From VAXT01 sp038040395 (lineage in GTDB: Bacteria > Actinomycetota > Thermoleophilia > Gaiellales > Gaiellaceae), in NCBI GenBank assembly GCA_038040395.1, contig JBBPIJ010000014.1, positions 1 through 64,000 on the forward strand: 64,000 nucleotides of DNA. Direction: 5' to 3'. The notes under the pieces were generated by a model. That model did no database searches. It was not told where the DNA came from and saw only the letters and a list, made by a program, of their open reading frames with translations. Of the stretch, positions 25,481-33,488 are shown piece after piece (positions within the stretch are counted from its first letter, which is position 1; every line of letters begins with the position of its first letter). Both the position numbers and the translations under genes were made by a program.

Positions 25481-26951
25481 CTACCTGCGGCCAACCACCA
25501 GGTTCACCCTGGTGCCGCGTGCGAACCTCCTACGCGGCCTCGGGCTCTGAGCGATTACGCGGCCCACTCGCCTGGAGCGTGCACGGCGGATTCGACCGAC
25601 AGAGCAGTGCTTCGCACGGATCCGCATGCGGGCCTTGCGGAACGTTAGGCCGATCACTCTCGGCACCACGCACTGGACGACGGGAGGCGGCGGACCCGGC
25701 GGTGGAGGCGGCGGCGGTGGTGGCGGCGGCAGCGGTGGTGGTGGCGGCAGCGGTGGTGGCGGCGGCAGCGGTGGTGGTGGCGGCAGCGGTGGTGGTGGCG
25801 GCAGCGGTGGTGGTGGCGGCAGCGGTGGAGGCGGCAGCGGTGGAGGCGGCGGNNNNNNNNNNNNNNNNNNNNNNNNNNNNNNNNNNNNNNNNNNNNNNNN
25901 NNNNNNNNNNNNNNNNNNNNNNNNNNNNNNNNNNNNNNNNNNNNNNNNNNNNTGGCGGTGGCGGTGGCGGTGGCGGTGGCGGTGGCGGTGGCGGTGGCGG
26001 TGGCGGTGGCGGTTCGGCGCCATCTGTTGCCAGCGCGTCCAGGTAGATACCCTCCTGCGGGCTCTCCCATTCGACCGCTTCCTCGACTGCGGTTCCCTCG
26101 CCCCACTCGTTGAAGGTCGTCACGAACTGCCAAGGCTCCCCTGACGCGAGCATGTCGCGAATGCCTTGCCGAAAGCGGGCCGGGTCGCGGGAAAGCCTCG
26201 GGCTCGGCTCATCGGCGCGCCAGAAGCCAGGCGAGATCGAGTACGAGTACCCGGCTTGCCGGGTGAAAGGAACGTCGGGCGCGTACTGGTGCCACGAGTC
26301 GGGCTGTACGAGGCAGTTGCGGTAGCCGGGAAACACCTTGAGCACGACGTACCAGTTTCCGCCGGTTGCCTGCGCCCAGCGGTCCGCGACCTCACACGTG
26401 GTGTCATCCGCGTTGTAGACAAAGATAATCGGCTTGTCGTTTGCGTATGCGTACGCCGGCCGCGAGGAGTAGTGCTCGCTAATGTAGGCGAGGTCGGCCT
26501 GGATCGCCGCCACGCTCGGATTGCCGTGTGCCTCGGCCTCGTAGTAGAGCCCCCAGCGAAGCTGCGAGCCAAGCGCGGCTGTGCGGTCGAGCAGCAGCGA
26601 CACGCGCAGCGCCTCCTGATGGGTGCCGACGCCCCACCACGAGGCGATCGACATCTGGAAGTGACCGTAGTCGAGAGCGCGCACATGCTCGTCAACCACC
26701 GTCTGAGCGGAGGAGTCGTAGTATCCGAGTGCCGGGTGGTAGAAGACATGTGCCCCGTTCACGGTCCACGTCTCGGGGTACCAGGGGTAATAGAAGGCGG
26801 CCCGAACCGGAAAGGTCAGATTCGACGAAACAGCCGACGTCTGTACGAGGCCGATCGGCCTCGCGTCTGAGAGATCGGCTCCGACAACCGACGCCACGAC
26901 AGCGACAGCCAGCAATACGCGGACGCGCTTGCGTCCCGGGAACTGCCGCAT
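25481..26951 (-). CDS. Secreted GH99-like glycosidase with proline-rich linker and C-terminal PASTA domain (interrupted by an assembly gap)
   Basis: Start ATG 26951 gives a clean signal peptide (RVRVLLAVAVVASVVG); ATG 26987 would add 12 residues. The GH99/WbsX-like domain (~50-310) has RAAFYYPWYPETW, SIASWWGVGTH and FVTTFNEWGEGTA, closely matching the domain at 170-950. A long poly-Pro linker contains the 100-N gap and the frame shifts across it, most likely through the placeholder length. The frame after the gap continues Pro/Leu-rich and ends in a PASTA domain (CVVPRVIGLTFRKARMRIRA ... RGTRVNLVVGRR). This PASTA type is the same as in the neighbouring propeller proteins. PASTA domains in other bacteria bind peptidoglycan or muropeptides, so wall targeting is plausible. 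Confidence 0.82.
25690..26013. repeat. Low-complexity GGC/GGT tract encoding poly-proline on the minus strand
   Basis: Iterated ggcggtggc units around the N gap encode PPPPPLPPPP repeats on the minus strand. Length variation by slippage is expected here. Confidence 0.9.
25853..25952. other. Assembly gap (100 N)
   Basis: 100 N in the poly-proline tract; it causes the apparent frame change in the GH99-PASTA gene. Confidence 0.95.
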
Positions 26952-27027
26952 AGCGAAATATTGCACGATCGACCAGGCGCCAAACATGGTCCGGACGAAC
27001 CATTGCGAAGTAGCGAAGGGCCCAGAG

Positions 27028-27204
27028 ATGCGCGCCCGAGGCCGATCAAGCTCAGTTAACGGGACCGATCATTACGTCCAAAAGGCAGCAAGGAAGGCTG
27101 AGAAGAAAGCAAGACGACGTGGTGGCAAGACGTCTCCGACTGCGCGGGCGGTTTCTCGTGGCGCGGCTCGCGGCTTGAAGAAGGGACTCCGCTGGAAGTG
27201 GTAG
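27028..27204 (+). CDS. Possible small basic protein
   Basis: A 58-codon frame, MRARGRSSSV to GLKKGLRWKW, is very rich in Lys/Arg and Ala. No convincing ribosome site and no family recognised. It lies in the ~690-bp stretch between the GH99-PASTA gene and the first array unit, where nothing else is evident before 27362. Confidence 0.22.
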   Translation: MRARGRSSSVNGTDHYVQKAARKAEKKARRRGGKTSPTARAVSRGAARGLKKGLRWKW

Positions 27205-27361
27205 CCGGTTGTTCACAACCCTCCCGCCTGCCCAGCCTGCGCTCGCCTCGAGCCCTTCTTCTCACGGTTCGCTGCCACTTTCGCTGCCACCTAGCAGTCT
27301 AGGCACGTCGGCTCAACGTTCGGACGAGCCGAAAGGGCGGCGCCTAGCTGCCCTTTCCCAG

Positions 27362-27416
27362 TGCCGGGGGCGGGACTCGCACCCGCACGCCCCCGGAGGG
27401 ACACCTGATTTAAGTC
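27362..27416 (-). repeat. tRNA-Leu 3'-half fragment A (attachment-site-like)
   Basis: It matches the real tRNA-Leu from anticodon loop to discriminator base, including the variable arm and T arm. It is one T short in the anticodon loop and has one A-to-C change in the T loop. There is no 5' half, so it is not a functional tRNA. Confidence 0.88.
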
Positions 27417-27427
27417 GCCCTTGCCGA

Positions 27428-27526
27428 TCTCGGCCTATCTCGGTCGGTCTGAGGTTTTCCTGCTCACCCGGCCTATTCGCCCCTCTCATCGTCGACGGCA
27501 TCTCGGCCAGTCTCGGCCGGCCTCGC
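27428..27526. promoter_or_regulatory. Two triplets of TCTCGG-like boxes, unit A
   Basis: Boxes at 27428, 27438, 27448 and at 27501, 27511, 27521, spaced exactly 10 bp within each triplet and 73 bp between triplets. They are candidate recombinase arm sites or a regulator-binding array. Confidence 0.45.
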
Positions 27527-27579
27527 TGCCACCTTGATGCCACCCTGGCTCGGCCCCTGCGCGGAGCGGTGGTCGCTCC

Positions 27580-27608
27580 TTGACTTCTGTGAGCAGCGAG
27601 CGTAGACC
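27580..27608 (+). promoter_or_regulatory. Promoter of propeller gene, unit A
   Basis: TTGACT (27580-27585), 17-bp spacer, TAGACC (27603-27608). The same arrangement is kept in units B and C. AGGAG follows, 7 nt before the ATG. Confidence 0.55.
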
Positions 27609-27642
27609 TCGTCTGCGGATCGGGGCTGCGAGGAGTGCAGGG

Positions 27643-29034
27643 ATGGATCGAAGATTCGAGGGTTGGTCGACACGATGTGGCGCTCGTTGCTGCGCCCTCC
27701 TTCTGGCCACCATTGCCACGCTTAGCGCCTGCGGCGGTCAAACAGGTCGGGGCGGCGATCAAACAGGTCGGGGCTCCAGCTCGGCGCCATCGTTCGCCGG
27801 CGCGAGGACCTACGCAGCCGGCGGAAGCCCCCAATGGGTCGCGATCGGCGACCTGAACGGTGACGGCAAGTCCGATCTGGCGACCGCGAACTACGAGAAC
27901 ACCGTCTCCGTGCTCCTCAACGGGGGCGACGGCAGCTTCCGCGCCAAGCGCGTCTACGCAACCGGCAGCGGCCCTCGGTCGGTCGCGATCGGCGACCTGA
28001 ACGGCGACGGCAAGCCGGAGCTGGCGACCGCGAACTGGGACGCGGACACCATCTCGGTGCTCGCCAATAGGGGCAACGGCAGCTTCCATGCCAAGCTCGA
28101 TAACGCAACCGGCAGCGGCCCTAAATCGGTCGCGATCGGCGACCTGAACGGCGACGGCAAGCCGGACCTAGCCACCGCGAACTCCGCGAACACCGTGTCC
28201 GTGCTCACCAACAGGGGCGACGGCAGCTTCCAGGCCAAGCTCGACTACGCAACCGGAACCAACCCTTCGTCGGTCGCGATCGGCGACCTGAACGGCGACG
28301 GCAAGCCGGACCTGGCCACCGCGAACTCCGCGAACACCGTGTCCGTGCTCCTGAACAGGGGCGACGGCAGCTTCCAGGCCAAACTCGACTACGCAACCGG
28401 ACGCGCCCCCTACTCGATCGCGATCGGCGACCTGAACGGCGACGGCAAGCCGGAGCTGGTGACCGCGAACGTCGGCACCAATACCGTCGCCGTGCACCTA
28501 AATAGCGGCGACGGCAGCTTCCGGGCCAAGCGCGACTATCGAACCGGAGACGCCCCTGAGTCGGTCGCGATCGGCGACTTGAACGGCGACGGCAAGCCGG
28601 AGCTGGCAACCGAGAACGGCGGCGCGGCCTCCGTCTCCGTGCTCGCGAACAGGGGCGACGGCAGCTTCCACGCCAAGCGTGACTACTACGGAACCGGCGA
28701 CGACCTTTTCTCGGTCGCGATCGGCGACCTGAATGGCGACGGGAAGCTGGACATGGCGACCGCGGACTACGACGCTGTCTCTGTCTTCCTAAACGCGACC
28801 GGGCACTGCGTTCCACCAAACGTCGCATGGATGACGCTGCCGGCCGCGAAGCGCACGATGGCGCGGGCGGATTGCAGCGTCGGGAGGATCCGCCGCGCCT
28901 ACTCGAAGACCGTCAAGAGGGGCCATGTGATCTCGCAGAACCCCAAGCCCGGCAGGGTGCTGCCGAAGCACGGTAAGGTAAACGTCGTCGTCAGCCGCGG
29001 GTCAGCAGCTCCGGCCCCACTGATGACAGGTTGA
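27643..29034 (+). CDS. FG-GAP/VCBS seven-bladed propeller lipoprotein with PASTA domain
   Basis: ATG 27643 has AGGAG 7 nt upstream. The signal peptide ends in a lipobox (TLSACGG), so the product is probably lipid-anchored, unlike its paralogues. Seven blades of ~47 residues each carry SVAIGDLNGDGKPDLATAN-type sequence, an integrin-like calcium loop DxNxDGxxD, and end in NRGDGSFQAKL-like sequence. Seven blades make a closed beta-propeller. The C-terminal PASTA domain runs from CVPPNVAWMTLPAAKRTMAR to KVNVVVSRG. Function is unknown: propellers of this type bind ligands or matrix, and PASTA suggests the cell wall. The stop is 36 bp before tRNA fragment B. Confidence 0.85.
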   Translation: MDRRFEGWSTRCGARCCALLLATIATLSACGGQTGRGGDQTGRGSSSAPSFAGARTYAAGGSPQWVAIGDLNGDGKSDLATANYENTVSVLLNGGDGSFRAKRVYATGSGPRSVAIGDLNGDGKPELATANWDADTISVLANRGNGSFHAKLDNATGSGPKSVAIGDLNGDGKPDLATANSANTVSVLTNRGDGSFQAKLDYATGTNPSSVAIGDLNGDGKPDLATANSANTVSVLLNRGDGSFQAKLDYATGRAPYSIAIGDLNGDGKPELVTANVGTNTVAVHLNSGDGSFRAKRDYRTGDAPESVAIGDLNGDGKPELATENGGAASVSVLANRGDGSFHAKRDYYGTGDDLFSVAIGDLNGDGKLDMATADYDAVSVFLNATGHCVPPNVAWMTLPAAKRTMARADCSVGRIRRAYSKTVKRGHVISQNPKPGRVLPKHGKVNVVVSRGSAAPAPLMTG

Positions 29035-29070
29035 AACGGAAGCGCTAGCCGCCAATCTGCCTTCTCCTAG

Positions 29071-29126
29071 TGCCGGGGGCGGGACTCGAACCCGCACGCC
29101 CCCGGAGGGACACCTGATTTTAAGTC
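29071..29126 (-). repeat. tRNA-Leu 3'-half fragment B (attachment-site-like)
   Basis: Identical to the 3' half of tRNA-Leu(UAA) from gacttaaaatcaggtg to the discriminator base, except one base fewer in the variable arm. The adjoining DNA differs from the tRNA 5' half. Confidence 0.9.
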
Positions 29127-29137
29127 GCCCTTGCCGA

Positions 29138-29236
29138 TCTCGGTCTATCTCGGTCGGTCTGAGCTTTTCCTGCTTACCCGGCCCATTCGCCCCTCTCATC
29201 GTCGAGGGCATCTCGGCCTGTCTCGGCTGGTCTCGC
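29138..29236. promoter_or_regulatory. Two triplets of TCTCGG-like boxes, unit B
   Basis: Boxes at 29138, 29148, 29158 and 29211, 29221, 29231, with the same 10-bp and 73-bp geometry as unit A. Confidence 0.45.
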
Positions 29237-29287
29237 TGCCACTCTTGCTGCCACCCTGGCGACCCTGCGCGGGGCGGCGGTCGTTCC

Positions 29288-29316
29288 TTGACTTCTGCGA
29301 ACAACAGGCGTAGACC
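29288..29316 (+). promoter_or_regulatory. Promoter of propeller gene, unit B
   Basis: TTGACT (29288-29293), 17-bp spacer, TAGACC (29311-29316). GAGGAG precedes the ATG. Confidence 0.55.
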
Positions 29317-29350
29317 TCGCCTGCGGATCGGGGCCGCGAGGAGCGCAGGG

Positions 29351-30706
29351 ATGGATCGAAGATTCGAGGGTTGGTCGGGCCGATGTGGCGCTCGTGGGAG
29401 CGCGGTCCTTGTCGCCTGCGTCTGCGCCGCGCTGGCGCCCGGCGTCGTCGCGTCGTTCGCCACTTCGGCGCCTTCGCTCGCCGGCCCGAGGAACTACGCA
29501 ACCGGCGGCGCTCCCAAGTCAATCGCGATCGGCGACCTGACCGGCGACGGCAAGCCTGACCTGGCGACCGCGACCTCGAGCACAGTCACCGTGCTCGCCA
29601 ACAGGGGCAACGGCCGCTTCCAAGCCAAGCTCGAATATCCGACCGGACGCGGATCCTACGAGGTCGCGATTCGCGACCTGAGCGGCGATGGCAAGCCGGA
29701 CCTGGCCACCGCGAACCTGGGCGCGGACACCGTTTCCGTCCTCTTGAACCTGGGCGACGGCAGGTTCCAGGCCAAGCTCGACTACCCAACCGGGCGCGGC
29801 CCTGTCTCGGTCGCGATCGGCGACCTGAACGGCGACGGCAAGCCGGACTTGGCGACCGCGAACGTCGACGCGGGCACGGTCTCCGCGCTCATCAACAGAG
29901 GCGACGGCAGCTTCCAGGCCAAGCTCGATTACAGAACCGGCCTCGACCCTCGCTCGGTCGCAATCGGCGACCTGAATGGCGACGGCAAGCCTGACCTGGC
30001 GACCGCCAACGCCGGTGCGGACACCGTCTCCGTGCTTCTGAACAGAGGCGACGGCAGCTTCCAGGCCAGGCTCGACTACGGCACTCCGGACTACCCTCAC
30101 TCGATCGCGATCGGCGACCTGAACGGCGACGGTCGTCGAGACCTGGCGACCGCGAACATTTCGGACACCGTCTCTGTGCTCGCCAACAAGGGCGACGGCA
30201 GCTTCGAGGCCAGGCGCACCTACGCAACCGGAAACGGCCTGAATGCTGTCGCGATCGGCGACCTGAACGGTGACCGCAAGCCGGACCTGGTGACCGCGAA
30301 CGGCTTTTCAAACACGCTCTCCCTGCTCGCGAACAAGGGCAACGGCAGCTTCCGGGCCAAGCTCGACTACGGAACCGGAAACAGCCCTAACTCGGTCGCG
30401 ATCAGCGACCTGAACGGCGATCGCAAACCGGACCTAGCGACCGCGGGCGTCAGAGACACCGTCTCCGTGCACCTCGCTAACACGACCGGCGTCTGCGTTG
30501 TGCCGAACGTCAAGGGGAAGACGCTGCCGGCCGCGAAGCGCACGATCGCGCGGGCGGAGGCGGATTGCCGCGTCGGGAAGATCCGCCGCGCCTACTCGAA
30601 GACCGTCAAGAGGGGCCGCGTGGTCTCACAGACGCCTCCGCCCCGCAGGGTGCTGCCGATCCGCGGCAAGGTCAATCTCGTCGTCAGCCGCGGGCGCAAG
30701 CGCTAG
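29351..30706 (+). CDS. Secreted FG-GAP/VCBS seven-bladed propeller with PASTA domain
   Basis: ATG 29351 with GAGGAG upstream, 451 residues. Sec signal peptide (SAVLVACVCAALAPGVVA), no lipobox. Seven blades, most with the calcium loop; two late blades have DLNGDRKPD, where Arg replaces the loop Gly. The PASTA domain is CVVPNVKGKTLPAAKRTIAR ... KVNLVVSRGRKR. The stop is 24 bp before tRNA fragment C. It is a close paralogue of the units at 27643, 31014 and 33485. Confidence 0.85.
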   Translation: MDRRFEGWSGRCGARGSAVLVACVCAALAPGVVASFATSAPSLAGPRNYATGGAPKSIAIGDLTGDGKPDLATATSSTVTVLANRGNGRFQAKLEYPTGRGSYEVAIRDLSGDGKPDLATANLGADTVSVLLNLGDGRFQAKLDYPTGRGPVSVAIGDLNGDGKPDLATANVDAGTVSALINRGDGSFQAKLDYRTGLDPRSVAIGDLNGDGKPDLATANAGADTVSVLLNRGDGSFQARLDYGTPDYPHSIAIGDLNGDGRRDLATANISDTVSVLANKGDGSFEARRTYATGNGLNAVAIGDLNGDRKPDLVTANGFSNTLSLLANKGNGSFRAKLDYGTGNSPNSVAISDLNGDRKPDLATAGVRDTVSVHLANTTGVCVVPNVKGKTLPAAKRTIARAEADCRVGKIRRAYSKTVKRGRVVSQTPPPRRVLPIRGKVNLVVSRGRKR

Positions 30707-30730
30707 CCGCGCAACGTGCCATTCTCGAGG

Positions 30731-30787
30731 TGCCGGGGGCGGGACTCGAACCCGCACGCCCCCGGAGGGGACACCTGATTTTAAGTC
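30731..30787 (-). repeat. tRNA-Leu 3'-half fragment C (attachment-site-like)
   Basis: 57-nt exact match to the intact tRNA-Leu 3' half, including the full variable arm and the anticodon loop bases. Similarity ends at gacttaaaat, i.e. within the anticodon arm. Confidence 0.9.
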
Positions 30788-30798
30788 GCCCCTGCCGA

Positions 30799-30897
30799 TC
30801 TCGGCCTATCTCGGTCGGTCTGAGGTTTTCCTGCTTACCCGGCCTATTCGCCCCTCTCATCGGCAACGGCATCTCGGCCTGTCTCGGTGGGTCTCGC
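30799..30897. promoter_or_regulatory. Two triplets of TCTCGG-like boxes, unit C
   Basis: Boxes at 30799, 30809, 30819 and 30872, 30882, 30892; same geometry as the other units. Confidence 0.45.
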
Positions 30898-30950
30898 TGC
30901 CACTCTTGCTGCCACCCTGGCGCGACCCTGCGCGGAGCGGCGGTCGTTCC

Positions 30951-30979
30951 TTGACTTCTGCGAGCAACGAGCGTAGACC
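30951..30979 (+). promoter_or_regulatory. Promoter of propeller gene, unit C
   Basis: TTGACT (30951-30956), 17-bp spacer, TAGACC (30974-30979), upstream of a GAGGAG ribosome site. Confidence 0.55.
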
Positions 30980-31013
30980 TCGTCTGCGGATCGGGGCCGC
31001 GAGGAGCGCAGGG

Positions 31014-32369
31014 ATGGATAGAAGATTCGAGGGTTGGTCGGGCCGATGTGTCGCTCGTGGCTCCGCCGTGTTTCTCGCCTACGCCGGCGTTGCGCTGACA
31101 CTCGGCCTCGTAACGTCGTTCGCCAGCTCGGCGCCTTCGTTCGCCTCCGCGAGGAACTACCCAACCGGAATCGGCCCTTTCTCGGTTGCGATCGGCGACC
31201 TGAACGGCGACGGCAAGCCGGAGCTGGCGACCGCCAACTACGACGCGAACAGCGTCTCCGTGCTCGCCAACAGGGGCGACGGCAGCTTCCAGGCCAGGGT
31301 CGACTACGCGACCGGACGCTACCCCGCTTCGGTCGCGATCGGCGACCTGAACGGCGACGGCAAGCCGGAGCTGGCGATCGCGAACGACGAAGAGGACACC
31401 GTCTCCGTCCTCGCCAACAGGGGCGACGGCAGCTTCCAGGCCAAGCTCGACTACGCAACCGACAGCCTCCCTTTCTCGGTCGCAATCGGCGACCTGAACG
31501 GCGACGGCAAGCCGGAGCTGGTGACCGCGAACGGCGGCGCGAGCACCGTCTCCGTGCTCATCAACATCGGCGACGGCAGCTTCCAGACAAGGCTCTACTA
31601 CGCAACCGGCGACAGCCCTCGATCGGTCGCGATCGGCGACCTGAACGGCGACGGCAAGCCGGAGCTGGCGATCGCGAACGACGAAGAGGACACCGTCTCC
31701 GTCCTCGCCAACAGGGGCGACGGCAGCTTCCAGGCCAAGCTCGACTACGCAATCGGCAGGTACCCTGCAGCGGTCGCGATCGGCGACCTGAACGGCGACG
31801 GCAAGCCGGAGCTGGCGATCGCGAACTCCGGCGCGAACACCGTCTCCGTGCTCGTGAACAGGGGCGACGGCAGCTTCCAGACCAGGCTCGACTACGCAAC
31901 CGGCGACGGCCCTTTCTCGGTCGCGATCGGCGACCTGAATGGCGACGGCAAGCCGGAGCTGGCGACCGCGAACTACCGCGCGAACACCGTCTCCGTGCTC
32001 GTGAATAGGGGCGACGGCAGCTTCCAGGCAAAGCTCGACTACGCAACCGGACCCGGCCCTGACGTCGCGATCGGCGACCTGAACGGCGACGGCAAGCCGG
32101 AGCTGGCGATCGCGAACTTCGGCGCGAACACCGTCTCCGTGCTCGCCAACGCGACCGGCCTCTGCGTGGTGCCGAACGTCAGGGGGAAGGCGCTGCCAGC
32201 CGCGAAGCGCACGATGACGCGGGCGGATTGCCGCGTCGGAAAGATCCGCCGCGTCTACTCGAAGACCGTCAAGCGGGGCCGCGTGATCTCGCAAAAGCCC
32301 GCGTCCGGCAGAGTGCTGCCGAAGCGCGGCAAGGTCAACCTCGTCGTCAGCCGCGGGCGCAAGCGCTAG
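31014..32369 (+). CDS. Secreted FG-GAP/VCBS seven-bladed propeller with PASTA domain
   Basis: ATG 31014 with GAGGAG upstream, 451 residues. Signal peptide SAVFLAYAGVALTLGLVTSF. Seven blades; blades 2 and 4 share the same IANDEEDTVSVLANRGDGSF sequence and near-identical DNA, a sign of internal duplication or conversion. The last blade is shortened (DYATGPGPDVAIGDLNGDG). The PASTA domain is CVVPNVRGKALPAAKRTMTR ... VNLVVSRGRKR. The frame is open further upstream, but the signal peptide, promoter and ribosome site fix the start. The stop is 25 bp before fragment D. Confidence 0.86.
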   Translation: MDRRFEGWSGRCVARGSAVFLAYAGVALTLGLVTSFASSAPSFASARNYPTGIGPFSVAIGDLNGDGKPELATANYDANSVSVLANRGDGSFQARVDYATGRYPASVAIGDLNGDGKPELAIANDEEDTVSVLANRGDGSFQAKLDYATDSLPFSVAIGDLNGDGKPELVTANGGASTVSVLINIGDGSFQTRLYYATGDSPRSVAIGDLNGDGKPELAIANDEEDTVSVLANRGDGSFQAKLDYAIGRYPAAVAIGDLNGDGKPELAIANSGANTVSVLVNRGDGSFQTRLDYATGDGPFSVAIGDLNGDGKPELATANYRANTVSVLVNRGDGSFQAKLDYATGPGPDVAIGDLNGDGKPELAIANFGANTVSVLANATGLCVVPNVRGKALPAAKRTMTRADCRVGKIRRVYSKTVKRGRVISQKPASGRVLPKRGKVNLVVSRGRKR

Positions 32370-32394
32370 CCGCGTAACCTGCCCTTTCTCCTAG

Positions 32395-32450
32395 TGCCGG
32401 GGGCGGGACTCGAACCCGCACGCCCCCGGAGGGACACCTGATTTTAAGTC
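32395..32450 (-). repeat. tRNA-Leu 3'-half fragment D (attachment-site-like)
   Basis: Same boundary as the other fragments: matches tRNA-Leu(UAA) from the anticodon loop to the discriminator base, one base short in the variable arm. Confidence 0.9.
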
Positions 32451-32461
32451 GCCCTTGCCGA

Positions 32462-32560
32462 TCTCGGCCTGTCTCGGTCGGTCTGAGGTTTTCCTGCTTA
32501 CCCGGCATATCCGTCCTTCTGATCGTCGACGGCATCTCGGCCTGTCTCGGCGGGTCTCGC
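32462..32560. promoter_or_regulatory. Two triplets of TCTCGG-like boxes, unit D
   Basis: Boxes at 32462, 32472, 32482 and 32535, 32545, 32555. The geometry is kept although this unit has no propeller gene. Confidence 0.45.
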
Positions 32561-32635
32561 TGCCACTCTTGCTGCCACCCTCGAAACCGTTTCCGCCTTT
32601 GGCGATCTGCGGCCGGCCACCAGGTGCGGCCGCGA

Positions 32636-32914
32636 TCAGCCGGTGATTTGGTTGTGGATCTGAACCTCCCTGATCTGGGGCTGTGGCGGGCCAACTTCCT
32701 GGAGCGCTTGACCGAGCCGCCCCGCGAGGAAGCGGTCGAAGTCCTCACGCGAGTTCCAGACGTCGACGACCATGAAACCGGTGTCGGTCTTGCCGGCCGC
32801 ATGGAAGGTCTGACCCTCACCGAGCTTGCCCCCGCTTTTTTCGAGCTTCCGCATGACCTCGTCGTACTGCTCGAGCTCGCCCCCGGGGACGTCGATCAAC
32901 AGACAAACGGCCAT
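32636..32914 (-). CDS. Small ABM-like (dimeric alpha-beta barrel) protein
   Basis: 92 residues, MAVCLLIDVPGG to VQIHNQITG. The pattern YDEVMRKLEKSG ... TFHAAGKTDTGFMVVDVWNS ... FDRFLAGRL fits the antibiotic-biosynthesis-monooxygenase / EthD-like barrel fold. The catalytic role is unknown and many relatives have none. It lies on the minus strand in the position where other units carry a propeller gene, between fragments D and E. It may be an alternative cargo or older chromosomal DNA. Confidence 0.7.
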   Translation of the reverse strand: MAVCLLIDVPGGELEQYDEVMRKLEKSGGKLGEGQTFHAAGKTDTGFMVVDVWNSREDFDRFLAGRLGQALQEVGPPQPQIREVQIHNQITG

Positions 32915-33048
32915 TACTCCTCCCGTCCTATCGCTTGATTAATGCGACGATAGCGGAGCAGGTTCGGACTCCACGATCCAGAAGGGGCCCGTCACCACAT
33001 TCGACAGCGCGGGCGCCGTCACCCGGATCGGCGAGACTCGGTCTCTAA

Positions 33049-33105
33049 TGCCGGGGGCGGGACTCGAACCCGCACGCCCCCGAGGGGGGCACCTGATTTT
33101 AAGTC
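33049..33105 (-). repeat. tRNA-Leu 3'-half fragment E (attachment-site-like)
   Basis: Matches the tRNA-Leu 3' half with a few changes in the variable arm (cgaggggggc). Same boundary at gacttaaaat. Confidence 0.88.
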
Positions 33106-33116
33106 GCCCTTGTTGA

Positions 33117-33215
33117 TCTCGGCCTATCTCGGTGGGTCTGAGTTTTTCCTGCTTACCAAGCCTATTCGTCGCTCTGACCGTCTACGGCATCTCGGCCTAT
33201 CTCGGCGGGTCTCGC
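33117..33215. promoter_or_regulatory. Two triplets of TCTCGG-like boxes, unit E
   Basis: Boxes at 33117, 33127, 33137 and 33190, 33200, 33210; spacing identical to units A-D. Confidence 0.45.
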
Positions 33216-33274
33216 TGCCACTTTGATGCCACCCTGGCGACCTCGTAACCACCGACGCCGGGGAACATTTCTTG

Positions 33275-33444
33275 GCGGTGGCAGCTTCCAGGCCAAGCTC
33301 GACCACGCGACCGGATACAGCCCCAACTCGGTCGCGATCGGCGACCCGAACGGCGACGGCAAGCTCGCCATGACGACTGCGAACGTCAACCCAAACTCCC
33401 GGGCGGTTCGCGCTTTCTGTAACGGAACCGTTACACGAGCGTGA
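33275..33444 (+). pseudogene. Remnant of one FG-GAP blade
   Basis: GGSFQAKLDHATGYSPNSVA and IGDPNGDGKLAMTTAN are clearly one propeller blade, with DLNGDG changed to DPNGDG. It has no signal peptide and ends after about 55 codons. It lies between unit E and the next complete propeller gene and looks like a deletion remnant. The rest of 32915-33484 holds fragment E and its boxes. Confidence 0.7.
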
Positions 33445-33476
33445 CTAGGCTGATGCAGAGAAGCAGGAGGATCGAA

Positions 33477-33488
33477 ATGCCGAAATGA
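33477..33488 (+). other. Three-codon leader frame (MPK-stop) coupled to the propeller start
   Basis: AGGAGG at 33465-33470 is ideally spaced for ATG 33477, which encodes Met-Pro-Lys-stop. Its TGA overlaps the ATG of the next gene as ATGA at 33485-33488. Translation of the propeller gene may be coupled to this mini-frame. Confidence 0.4.

Noticed and set aside
25853..25952. True frameshift (pseudogene) in the GH99-PASTA gene
   Set aside because: The frame change coincides with a 100-N placeholder in a poly-proline repeat, and both sides encode intact domains.
30684..32294. Long minus-strand open frame (536 codons) opposite a propeller gene
   Set aside because: Its repeat period simply mirrors the blades on the other strand; it has no start signal and no family features, and the plus strand has signal peptide, promoter and calcium loops.
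27362..33105. Five extra tRNA-Leu genes
   Set aside because: They lack the whole 5' half (acceptor 5' strand, D arm, part of the anticodon stem), so they cannot fold as tRNAs.
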